A DNA stretch of 64,000 nt from Theocolax elegans. Taxonomy: Eukaryota; Arthropoda; Insecta; Hymenoptera; Cerocephalidae. The position numbers and the translations under genes are program-made. Location: NCBI GenBank assembly GCA_026168455.1, contig CM047428.1, positions 20,922,759 to 20,986,758 on the forward strand, given 5' to 3'. Of this stretch, positions 45,201-55,218 are shown in pieces. The notes under the pieces are model-generated. The model did not search any database, was not told the DNA's origin, and worked only from the letters and a program-made list of their open reading frames with translations. Within the stretch, counting starts at the first letter, position 1, and every line of letters starts with the position of its first letter.

Positions 45201-46514
45201 GTTACAAAAAGAAAATAAAGATTATTTAAGAGTTCGCCTTATTTACCTATAAATAGTGTTATTAAATATTATTGGTTTACTAATTTTCCATTCGTCGGTA
45301 ATCAATGTTCATTTCATTTATACGAAAATATAATCTTAAAGAATACCGTCAGGTATTTAATTGGGTATTACGGTCACGATTGGACCAATTTTAAGTTTTC
45401 CGTATACTTGACCAAGATTATATAATTAATATTGTCACTCAGACGGGCCTGCAAGCGCTATCCTTCAAGAAGTTCAACTTCCAGTAGTCACGAACGAAGC
45501 TTGTCAAAAAGCATTTGCGCCATTTAAGAATCAAATAATTGACGAGCGTGTCATGTGCGCTGGTTACACTGCCGGTGGAAAAGATGCTTGTCAGGTACGT
45601 TATTATCTAATTTATAAGTTTTCCTTATATACGTCTTCCTTATTTTTGCTTTTTTTATTCAATTAATTTACATCCACGAGAAAATTTGCCGTAGAATTAG
45701 AGTTATGAAAATCGATTCCTAATGGGTTTTTTTTGTTTCGGTTATACTTAGAATTGTATATTGACCGTAATAATCATATAATAATTATTGAAATTAACAA
45801 AATTCGTCGTATATTGGTTAATTATACTGGTGAAAATTAAGTGTGATTTCTGTCAGATGTTTTTCAAAATTAATGTAATTCTAATTTTATAGAAATAACC
45901 GTAACAGTTTTCTTTTTTACGAGTATGATCGATATGGTAGAAATTTCATCGTAATATGACTAATTTCTAGTTAATTTGGTGGGTTTTATACCAGGCTATT
46001 TTCTTGGAAATTATAAAATTTGACTATTTTCTGGCAAAAATTTAGTGTGATACCTATCAAATCTTTTTTATTTTGCTATGTACATATGAATAATAGTTTT
46101 GTTCTTTTTTTGACTACAATGAATGTATATAAAAAAATTTAGTAAAATTTGTTTTTTTTTACGTTGTTTAATATGTGTTATACAGCATACACTTATCCAT
46201 AATAATTTTAACTAAAAATTACGCCTAAATTTGATTATTATTTCATTAAAATTGGTGAAATTTCTACCGGAATTTTAACGAATATTTAAAAAAAATAGTA
46301 CATTAGAAATTTCTACTTTATAAAATAAAATAAATCGAAACTTATTATCTAATTCCAGGGTGACAGCGGCGGTGCTTTGATGTTCCCGAAAGGTCCAATA
46401 TACTACGCGATCGGCGTCGTCTCGTTCGGTTTCCGATGCGCCGAGGCCGGTTTCCCGGGTGTCTACACCAGGGTCACTCACTTCCTCGACTTCGTCATTA
46501 AAAATTTGAATTGA
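41218..46514 (+). CDS. CLIP-domain serine protease 1 (venom-protease type), six coding exons
   Basis: Exons 41218-41287, 42727-43032, 43741-44043, 44115-44216, 45443-45594 and 46359-46514, all with GT-AG borders and continuous phase, give 362 aa. Residues 1-22 are a signal peptide (ATG, then [13 protein letters not shown]). The CLIP domain has Cys 27, 38, 44, 67, 77 and 78. A Pro/Asn/Thr linker leads to the activation site SR116/VVGG. The triad is His164 (LTAAHC), Asp213 (NDIAIL) and Ser314 (GDSGGA). Asp308 six residues before the Ser predicts trypsin-like cleavage after Arg/Lys. Family members act as secreted zymogens in venom or in haemolymph melanisation and clotting cascades. The resemblance to hymenopteran venom proteases is from motif memory. 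A tandem paralogue begins at 60618. Confidence 0.93.
42144..42201. repeat. (TA)n microsatellite in intron 1
   Basis: Nearly uninterrupted TA repeat of about 58 bp. Confidence 0.9.
44225..45180. repeat. Degenerate TATTGGGTAT repeat array in intron 4
   Basis: Dozens of imperfect copies of TTATTGGGTATTA-like words fill this intron. The same word family appears inverted at 33050-33130 and 34140-34360 and weakly at 60780-61090 in intron 1 of protease 2. Confidence 0.7.
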
Positions 46515-46554
46515 AGAGTTGGTCTATACCAAACGTCTCCCTATATGAGACTGT

Positions 46555-46560
46555 AATAAA
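46555..46560 (+). terminator. Polyadenylation signal of CLIP protease 1
   Basis: AATAAA 41 bases after the TGA stop. Confidence 0.75.
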
Positions 46561-47644
46561 AACAAAAGAACTGTACGCGTTTTGTGTGCTATCTACCCTT
46601 AATAGAAATTTTACTATTTTTAATGGATAGAGGCTAAAAATAGTTATTGGCTAAATAATATAGGCTAAAAAACGAGCCATTTTATACCGAATATTTTAAA
46701 AAATGTCTAATTTATATCTAACAAAATGTTTTTAGTATACGAAAATCGAATTCCTAACGAAAAGCTCGAGCTTTTTTATTCTCTTTATGTACATATATAT
46801 ATACGTATAGTCGTTATAATATTTACAAAATGTGTAAAATACACATGTAAAAAATATGTATATGTATGTATGTATTATACACCAAAGCATCTTTTCAATA
46901 TATACATCTGTATGTAATTTATATCAGTATAATGTAAATTTTTCTTGAACTGACGGTTTCATTGAATTTTTAATATTTTTTGTTTATTTTTTTTTATTTT
47001 AAGAGTAACAAGTTATATACGTTTCATTTCGGAATTGTATTAAATAAATGGATTTGTCAAAAAATTCGACAAAAGGTTGTTTTTTCCCTTTTTCTAAAAT
47101 TTTAAATTATATTAATTTAATAATTGAATTTTAATTTTTTGTTGAATTATTATTGCATATTATAGCTAAAAATGTATTTTTTGTGAAAGATTCAAAAATT
47201 TTTTTTATAAATATTGGCCAATAAATCGATAGTTTAGACGCAATAATTATATGGTTATATTTGACTTCACAAATTGTTAATTTACAATAACCTTATAGTA
47301 GAAATTCGAAATATTTGTGTAGTTTTTTTAGGCAAAAACTAAGTATATTCATAATTAATGGCCAATAGATGGTCTCGGTTAACCTAAAAATATGATCAAT
47401 TTCTGTTAGGGAAAGTATCAATGTTTATCAAAGTATTAATGAAACATTTTTTTTCAACATAAACTGCAGTAAATCCATATTTTACTCTCGATAAAAATTC
47501 GTACCTAACCTCAAAATTCTTAATTATAACGGTACGATGAATATTGTAAAATATTAATAATAAATATATGATTGATATAATATAAATTATAAATTTCAAC
47601 TTGTGTTTCACTGTCTTTGATTTAAATGTAAATATTCATTCTTA
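46561..47644. other. AT-rich intergenic spacer
   Basis: 3' flank of protease 1. No element recognised. Confidence 0.5.
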
Positions 47645-48325
47645 CAAGGAGAGTCCACACCCTTTGGAAAACAGATCGTTACCAAACTCTAGGATATGAT
47701 TTTTACTATATAAAAATATGAAGAAAGCCGGAGTTTTAGATTCTAATACTCTTATTTACGACAGATATAAGCAAATAATAAAAAATCTCGGTTATAGAAT
47801 CATTGACTTTGATTGCTTATAGCTCGAAAAAAAAATTAAAGATATACATCCTAACCAAATTTTAAAAGACAGGATTGAATAGATATGTTTTGAAAAAAGA
47901 AGAACTTTAAACTTACTTTGGTAAAAAATTATGGAAATAATAAAAATTAGAAGAAATTTTATCGAAAATTTAGCACTACAATTTGATGATTTCTTTAGGC
48001 CAAAATTTCGTCTAATTTTTATTTCTTCCATAACTTTTCACCAAATTAAGATATTTGAGCTTATTTTTCTGTAAAACGTATCTACTCAATCTTAGTATTC
48101 TTTTACAATTTGGTTTGAATGTATATCTTTACTTGGTTTTTTGTTCATGGTCTTTTAGTCTTGGTTCATTGTTGGTCATGTCATGGTTTTTTCACCGAGA
48201 GTTTTTGTTATTTGCTTATATCTATCGTATAAGAGTATTACAGTATAAAACTCCGGCTTTCTTCATATTTTTATAGTAGAAATTATATATCTTAGAGTTT
48301 GGTAAGGATCCGTGGACTCTTTTTT
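47645..48325. mobile_element. Foldback element, CAAGGAGA family, copy 2 (decayed)
   Basis: Left end CAAGGAGAGTCCACACCCT after TTA. The palindromic interior matches the copies at 8967 and 53330 with many substitutions. The right end (GGACTCTTTTTTTCAC) is eroded. Confidence 0.75.
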
Positions 48326-48790
48326 TCACTAAAAAAAACCTAACCTCAAAATCCTCTATTATTGATCTATGACCAATAACGCATAAAAGAATTATGAATT
48401 ATTACTACGCTCGATATTTGATAATAATGAATAATAATAAAATTTAAATTATTCCTTACTGTCTTTTATTTTATAAAACCGTATATACAAATCCTGTAAA
48501 TTTGTTTATTGTAATTTACATTATTGCCAATTGTTCTACAGATAATACATTCACTATTCACTTATAGATGAAATTAATTCAAATAATTTAAAGAAGGAAC
48601 GAATAGAATTTCTTTATTTTGTTTTTACCATAAATTGGCCATAATTGGTTGTAAATTAGCCACATATTATTTATATAATTCTCCCAAGGTCATTAAAAAT
48701 ATCCGATCAAGGTTTAAATTTGTTGAATTGATCAGGTTGAGGTGAAGGGACACAGATATTTTTGACAACGTTTTCGTAAAATCCGTTTAA
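48326..48790. other. AT-rich spacer
   Basis: No gene or element recognised. Confidence 0.45.
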
Positions 48791-49147
48791 CGAGATGTCG
48801 GACTTAAGTTACAGAGATCTACACCTATCAACATAAGAATTATGTTGGAAATATAAAATTAAAAATCTGAACAAAATTAATATGGGTAGTTTAAAATAAA
48901 AGCGAGGACATGAAGTTTTGTTTTTAAAGAAAAAATAAATTTGTTAATAATAATTGAATAAACATTTTTCGGTCGGTAATTATTTATCTAAAAACGCATG
49001 AATTTTCAACGTAAAAATCAGAATTAAATTACAAATTTAAAATTCTGAAAAAATTTGAGTATATTGGCGTTCAGCATTTTTTCGAAAATTTATTATTTTG
49101 TTTCTATAAAATAATAAAAATGACCATTTTCTGAGTTCAACATCCCC
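48791..49147. mobile_element. TTAA-flanked palindromic MITE, copy 1
   Basis: Starts CGAGATGTCGGACTTAAG after TTAA and ends ...CAACATCCCC before TCAA (probably mutated TTAA). Imperfect palindrome of about 357 bp, related in inverted orientation to 59207-59577. Confidence 0.65.
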
Positions 49148-50354
49148 TCAACCCAAATGAAACTAAAATATTTAATTAAAAGAAAATTATACTTTTAACA
49201 CAAATTGTTCATCAGGTCACTTCAAAGAATATACTCAAATTAGGTTAGCTATAGCAATCTATAGTGTAAAAAATATCGGCAATTAAATTTAAATACCTCG
49301 TATAACAGATAAGCATTGTAAAATTCATAACGTCCATTATATATATATCAGCGCAGTGATTTTCCCGGTGTCATATATCTGATATCTACGGTATATAACG
49401 ATCGCGTTGTTGTTATTATTATTATTATATTATTTAAGAAAATCTATTCGATGCCACGATTGTTCGAAAAATAAAAAAAAAAGTGAGGATTATTATCTGT
49501 AAAAAAAGTGGGTATATATAAAAAGAATAATCGCGAAAAATTTACGTGCGCGAAATTGCAAAGTGATATTTAGTGTCGAGTATTCGCGCGCCAGCTGTAA
49601 TAATCAATTTGTCACGCGTTGCGTAAATTATTCACGTGCGCGGTAACAATAACTATATACCTATAACCCGGCGTTTTTATTCTTTACGATCGAGGGATGC
49701 GTGTGTGTGTGTGTGTGTGTGTAGAAGGAAAAATTATATTTTTTTTTATTCTTTTTCGTCATTTGTATCGATTGTATAACAAGTGTCATTTATCGATGTG
49801 ATATATATCTTTGTATATGTATGCTCGCGGCAGAGAAGAAAAAATTTTTAAAATATCGATATTGAGTTCGAATGTGTATAGTATTTATGATCTTTTTTGT
49901 GGGGAAATTTCTATATTTTTGATGTGAACTTGAGATTTTGCGGTATTCGTCGTTTTGGACACACGATGTTTCCTATCTATATGTAAATAAGGGTTTGAAG
50001 CTGTTAATTTAGTCCCTTCACTGGGCAATATGGATCATGTATATATGTATAGATATTTGAATAGCTTTTGGAATTCGAACCGAAACTTGGTGTATGCACA
50101 AATGTTCTTTAGGTCGCTACGAACTTGAATCTGTCGTTACGTTTGGGAAATTTGATATGTCAGATTGAAAATCGCGCGTTTAAAAATATAAAAAAATAAA
50201 TTAAAACCGAATTATTTTTCGGTCGTACAGTAAATGAGAACTATGAAAAGTAAAGTATATTAATTATACATAATAGTCAAAATTAATAAGAAATTAAATA
50301 AAATTAAAAAATATATATATTAGCACTTGCCTCGACTTATTACCATCGTAAATT
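49148..50354. other. Spacer with CG-containing, promoter-like stretch
   Basis: About 49370-49700 is richer in CG than its surroundings and has TATATATAAAAAG at 49512-49524 followed by CG-rich sequence, and a GT microsatellite at about 49699-49722. It may be a promoter or first exon of an unrecognised transcript. No coding exon is evident. Confidence 0.35.
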
Positions 50355-50438
50355 AATATTGGAATCCCCGTCGCTGATTAGCCCTGGCAGCATAAATAGA
50401 GCGACGTTAAATAACAAAAAAAAAAAATATTGGAATCC
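50355..50438 (+). mobile_element. 5'-truncated copy of the SINE with target duplications
   Basis: The SINE part is 50368-50425: CCGTCGCTGATTAGC, GGCAGCATAAATAGAGCGAC, ending in poly(A). It matches the 3' end of the SINE at 25005-25454. AATATTGGAATCC flanks both sides (50355-50367 and 50426-50438). Confidence 0.85.
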
Positions 50439-50955
50439 AGAAAAAATTTTTTCTCCATAAACGAAACTACTCGTTTTAGAAATCTGAAATATAGTTCTTA
50501 GAATTAATTTTTAATTTATAAAAAAAAAATAAATTATTTCATATCCGACAAGTTAACGACCCCGCAAAAAAAGATAATTATTACATATATTTAGAAAATA
50601 TACAATTTTTTTTTACAACTCCTAAATATGGTTCCAAACATATTCTGCTTACCCTAACAGCCGCGCTAAACAAACTATTTAATAATAAATAATAATATAT
50701 GATAATATTTGAAAAAAAGTAGAAGACATATATTTGTTTACAAACAATTGGCCTTGGTGCAAAATACAAGACTTAAATACGACCAGTTTTCTGAGAAACC
50801 CCTTGACAAAAAGTATTGATTATATTGTGATTTTTTTTATACTTTCTGTAATAGATTTTTTGTGAACACGCGATCGTATTTTAATCTCAAATTTTGTTTG
50901 TAAACAGAACCGCGTCTACTCGTATAGTTTTTTCAAATACTATCACGTTTCTTGT
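50439..50955. other. AT-rich spacer
   Basis: No element recognised. Confidence 0.45.
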
Positions 50956-51010
50956 AATCTGGAGGTCTCAGGGTTGATTCCCGGCCCGGTCGATTGATAC
51001 AAGCACCACT
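50956..51010 (+). repeat. tRNA-like B-box remnant
   Basis: GGTTGATTCCC at 50972-50982 within CTCAGGGTTGATTCCCGG resembles a T arm with B box. The A box is absent. Probably a SINE scrap. Confidence 0.4.
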
Positions 51011-51144
51011 GGGGAATCTATTTTCAACAAGTGCTTTCTTCACAAAGATAAAAAAAAACTATCATGCTTTTTAAGGTGGCTCTTCTCGTATATATAGACG
51101 TTTTTAAAAATAATTATTATTTTTAATTGTATCAACATTATATA

Positions 51145-51962
51145 TCAAATAAAGGTACAATTGGAAAAATCAAGGTTTAAAAAAAATAGCGCTGATATAT
51201 CTCTATCGTATAAAAAGTTCATTACATAGTGATGGAATCTTTTTTTGTTTCTCAACCAAAATGAACCATTTTCTTCCTTAATAAACTTCATGAGGAGTTG
51301 CGCCGATAGGACCTGAATTATTGGAATCACTGATAATAGTAAATTACAATTGTTTCTTGATAAAATTTTTATAAAATTTGTTATTCGAATTTAATTTAAG
51401 CAATTGGAATTCACGATTTATTAGTGATTCCAATTATTCGCAGGTTCTATCGGAAACTCAACATGAAATTTATTAAGGAAGAAATGTACCCAAGTATGTT
51501 CAATTTAATTGATAAACAAAAAAGTACTTTAAATATGACCCAAAGAGTAATCTGCTGCTTGATATTAAATGAATCCTCGATAATCAAACTATATCTCCTT
51601 ATGTCCAATAATATCAACGTTGACTTATAAGTTTCTTTTTATTATTATAGCTTTATTAAACCCTAAAACTTACATTCTTTGAATAACGGGTATTATGTTA
51701 CAATACACATATTATTATATTACGATCGCTTTTTATCTACATAATGTATGAGTAAACGGTTTATTCATTATAACTTCATCGATTAAATACAATATTATTT
51801 TTTTTGTACCTCTAGTTGACACTTTTTCAAGTAAGATAATACGTGTGTATATGCCGCTATATTACTTATAAGTTGATCAATATATAGGGTCAAACATATC
51901 TTACTAAATTTTGACGATTTATTTAATATCAACCAGATTTCTTCTTGGGTCATATTAAACTA
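51145..51962. repeat. Cluster of inverted repeats carrying related short frames
   Basis: One inverted pair is 51265-51325 with 51421-51485, another about 51526-51635 with 51880-51962. The arms encode related peptides: minus IPIIQVLSAQLLMKFIKEEN and plus IPIIRRFYRKLNMKFIKEEM. The second pair encodes plus LNMTQRVICCLILNESS and minus FNMTQEEIWLILNKSS. I do not recognise the family. It could be decayed palindromic repeat arms or rearranged pieces of one unknown gene. Confidence 0.5.
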
Positions 51963-53329
51963 AAATTCCGATTAAAGTTACAAATTTATTTTCAGTGTTT
52001 TTTTTTGTTTTAAGTTTAATTTAATTTTTGTTTTTATCGTTATTTATTTATTTTTTGTTATTTTGTTATTTATTATTTTTTGTTTCGTGTCCCATCCCAA
52101 GTGTTTATATATATAATTTTAAATAATAATTTTTTGAAGTTAAAGGCGTCAAATGCGACTTTATTATACAATTTTTTAATTAATTAATATAAAAACAATT
52201 ATTATATATATGAGTTTAATCAGTCTTAACTCTCGTTTTAGCAACTTGGATATCGTTAAATTATAAATGCAATAAGAAATTAAAAAGATTTGTTCACAAA
52301 AATGCACGGATCACTGTGCACATTTGTGTGGTGATACGGTGTTATCATGATTTTTATGTTAAATTGTCAGGTAACAATTACTTTTGCACTAGATAATACT
52401 TCTCTGTCGGTAACAACTCTCATGGTAACAACAGGTTCTGACACCTTCTTAAATTGTTACCGGCCGTGTCAATGGAGCCATGAAAAGTATATTAATTAAA
52501 TAAATATGGTAAACGAAGGAAAAAATCAATACGTACATTAGGATGGTTCATAATTTCCCGATTATTTCGAATCCTTGAAGTAACTCCTCCAAAACTTAAT
52601 ATATGTAAAACTATTTGCAATTTCGCGCTGACTGCATTAATACAATTGAGATATAATGGTAGCAATTTAAATCTGTAGATTTTTAAGAAGTAGATGCTAT
52701 TTAAGGAAAAAAGAGGCATAGCGCGGTGTATAGTATACAATTGGTCACGTTTATTTAAATCAAATTGTACGTAGTCACTCGCGTTTGTTTCTTTTTTGCA
52801 AATACTTAAACTTATTCCAATAACTTTTGCAAGATATAATCGCTGTTGTATCTTGTATTCCTGTATAACGAATTTTTTATAAATATTTTTATCATTTCTT
52901 CACAAAATATTTTGATCGGCAGGCAAAATATATAAACCAAGATATTGTATACAAAATCTTATGGACAAAGTTTTAGTAATTACTAAACGCAACAAAATTA
53001 GTCTGATTACGTTCGATTTGGTGCACAAAAACGTGAATAATGTTCTATCGTATGGGGATATATAAAATGAAAGGTATTTCAAGAATTAGAATTACTAATC
53101 CATGTGCTCGATTCACAGATTTATATTATTTCAGATGTATTCGTACTGTTACGTCTCATTAAAATTGCATTAAATTACACAAAATTAAATTAAGTCAGAA
53201 CTAAAATTACATTAATTATTTAAATTAATTAAATTAGAAGTGTATGCATTTGAATGCATTTATTATATTAAATTTTGGTAATCATAATCATAATATTGTG
53301 GCGATAGGTGGCGTATTGAGCAGCACTTA
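51963..53329. other. AT-rich spacer with relics of palindromic repeats
   Basis: 52455-52505 (TTACCGGCCGTGTCAATGGA) resembles the arms at 58816-59195. The segment at about 52540-52590 is inverted relative to 58485-58540. No gene seen. Confidence 0.45.
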
Positions 53330-54006
53330 CAAGGAGAGGTCACACCCTCTGGAAAACGGATCCTTACCAAACTCTAGAATATAATTTCTATTATAAAATC
53401 ATGCAGAAAGCCGGAGTTTTAGTGTCCAATGGCCATTTTTACGATAGATATAAGCAAATAATGAAAAATCTCGCCGAAAAAACCGTTGAGTTTAAACGCT
53501 TATAACTCAGAAACAATTAAAGATGTACGATTAAACTAAATTTTAAAAGAAAGCTGAGGTCGAGTAGATACGTTTTAAAAAAAAGGAAGCTCAAATATTT
53601 TAATATGGTCAAAAGTTATGGGAGAAATAAGAATTAGCCAAAATTTTATCGAAAATTTAAAGTTACAATTTAATGATTTTTTTAGCCCAAAATTTCGTCT
53701 AATTCTTATTTCTCCTATAACTTTCGACCATATTAAAATATTTGAGCTTCCTTTTTTTCAAAACGTATCTACTCGACCTCAGCTTTCTTTTAAAATTTAG
53801 TTTATACGTATATCTTTAATTGTTTCTGAGTTATAAGCGTTCAAACTCAACGGTTTTTTCGGCGAGATTTTTCATTATTTGCTTATATCTATCGTAAAAA
53901 TGGGCATTGGACACTAAAACTCCGGCTTTCTGCATGATTTTATAGTAGAAATTATATCCTAGAGTTAGGTAAGGATCCGTTTTCCAGAGGGTGTGACCTC
54001 TCCTTG
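53330..54006. mobile_element. Foldback element, CAAGGAGA family, copy 3 (677 bp)
   Basis: Ends CAAGGAGAGGTCACACCCTC and complement, flanked by TTA (53327-53329 and 54007-54009). Very similar to the copy at 8967-9642. Confidence 0.88.
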
Positions 54007-54303
54007 TTAGTATTTTTCATATTGCAAATTAACATTCTTTTGTTATATTTACATTTGAATATTTCTAAAAATATGTTGTTTATCTGATACTACAAAAAAA
54101 TTGGAATTTATTGATTATTGAATATCTGAATTTAACTTAAGGATTATTCGAATAATTTTGGATGCCAAATCAGTGATAAAAACGTGCTTTTCTAACCTCG
54201 TTGTTGGAACTTTAAGTTATTATTTGAATATCTCGTAGCAAAGACTCAGAGAAAAATTATCGTAGTGACAAAGATTATTTGTATTTTATTGTTTAAAGTT
54301 AGG

Positions 54304-55218
54304 ATGTCACAAGAAAGATGTGTGATGTGTCCTCAAAAAAGTTATATCAATCTTGACGAAGCTGTACAATGTAAAGGTTGTTTTAGATATTATCACAGTA
54401 GTTGTTCTCATCGTGTTCAAAAATCGGAATCTGGTATTTTTGCTAAATGTTGTGGTCTTGAGTCTGTTACACAAGATGATAATGATAGAGGTTCTCGTTC
54501 CTCACAAAAGAATGAGGTGACTAAATTATCATTGCAGAAAAGTATGGACAAGTTGTGCGAAAAATTAAAAGAACAAGCTGATGCGAACACGAAGAGATTG
54601 GAAGAACATTTTGACAGGATAGTAAGTGATATTTCCAAAAAGATTGATGATGCTGTAGTGAAAATTGATAGGAATGAAGTAAATATTGACAATTCTCTGT
54701 TGCGGATTGATTCTCTTGAATCAAGAGTAAATGACATAACCTCTGAAATGTCTGAAGATGTTTTGTTTGAATTGTCTGAGCGTCAACTTAGACAAAAAAA
54801 CTTGATTTTATTTAATGTTCCTGATGAAGGAAACGAAAAAGATGTGGCTTATATTCAGGATTTGTTAAAAGAGACAAATATAAGGTTGGAGTTAGTTAAA
54901 ATCTTTAGACTTGGTAAAGTTGTCCAAGGGAAAATTCGTCCTATCAAAATAATTTTTGATACAGTCAATGATGCGAATTTAATATTTGCTAATCGATTCA
55001 ACTTATTCAAAGCCAATGTGAGATGTGTAATGGATAAGACTACTAAACAACGAGCGTTTTTTAATAATGTCCTGAAGGAACTTGAGGAAAGGAAGAAGAA
55101 CGGAGAACAAAATTTAGTTATTAGATATACAAATGGTGTACCAAAAATTGCTGTAAGAGTTAATTCAGCTTCAAAAAACTTAAGCCTAGTGGTAGTGGAG
55201 TCACAAAGTCAGAATTAA
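54304..55218 (+). CDS. LINE e ORF1 protein with N-terminal Cys/His finger
   Basis: 304 aa from the ATG at 54304. An upstream GTG extension is possible but less likely. A PHD-like finger has Cys 6, 9, 23, 26, His 31, Cys 34, 49 and 50 (CVMCPQ, VQCKGCFRYYHSSC). A long coiled-coil segment follows (about 75-165, KLSLQKSMDKLCEKLKEQAD onward), then an RRM-like region with NLILFNVPDEGNEKD and VKIFRLGKVVQGKIRPIKII and a C-terminal domain. ORF1 proteins bind element RNA and form ribonucleoprotein particles with ORF2. Near its end, residues Lys291-Asn292 are coded by the slippery AAA AAC at 55173-55179, where ribosomes may shift into ORF2. Confidence 0.88.
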   Translation: MSQERCVMCPQKSYINLDEAVQCKGCFRYYHSSCSHRVQKSESGIFAKCCGLESVTQDDNDRGSRSSQKNEVTKLSLQKSMDKLCEKLKEQADANTKRLEEHFDRIVSDISKKIDDAVVKIDRNEVNIDNSLLRIDSLESRVNDITSEMSEDVLFELSERQLRQKNLILFNVPDEGNEKDVAYIQDLLKETNIRLELVKIFRLGKVVQGKIRPIKIIFDTVNDANLIFANRFNLFKANVRCVMDKTTKQRAFFNNVLKELEERKKNGEQNLVIRYTNGVPKIAVRVNSASKNLSLVVVESQSQN

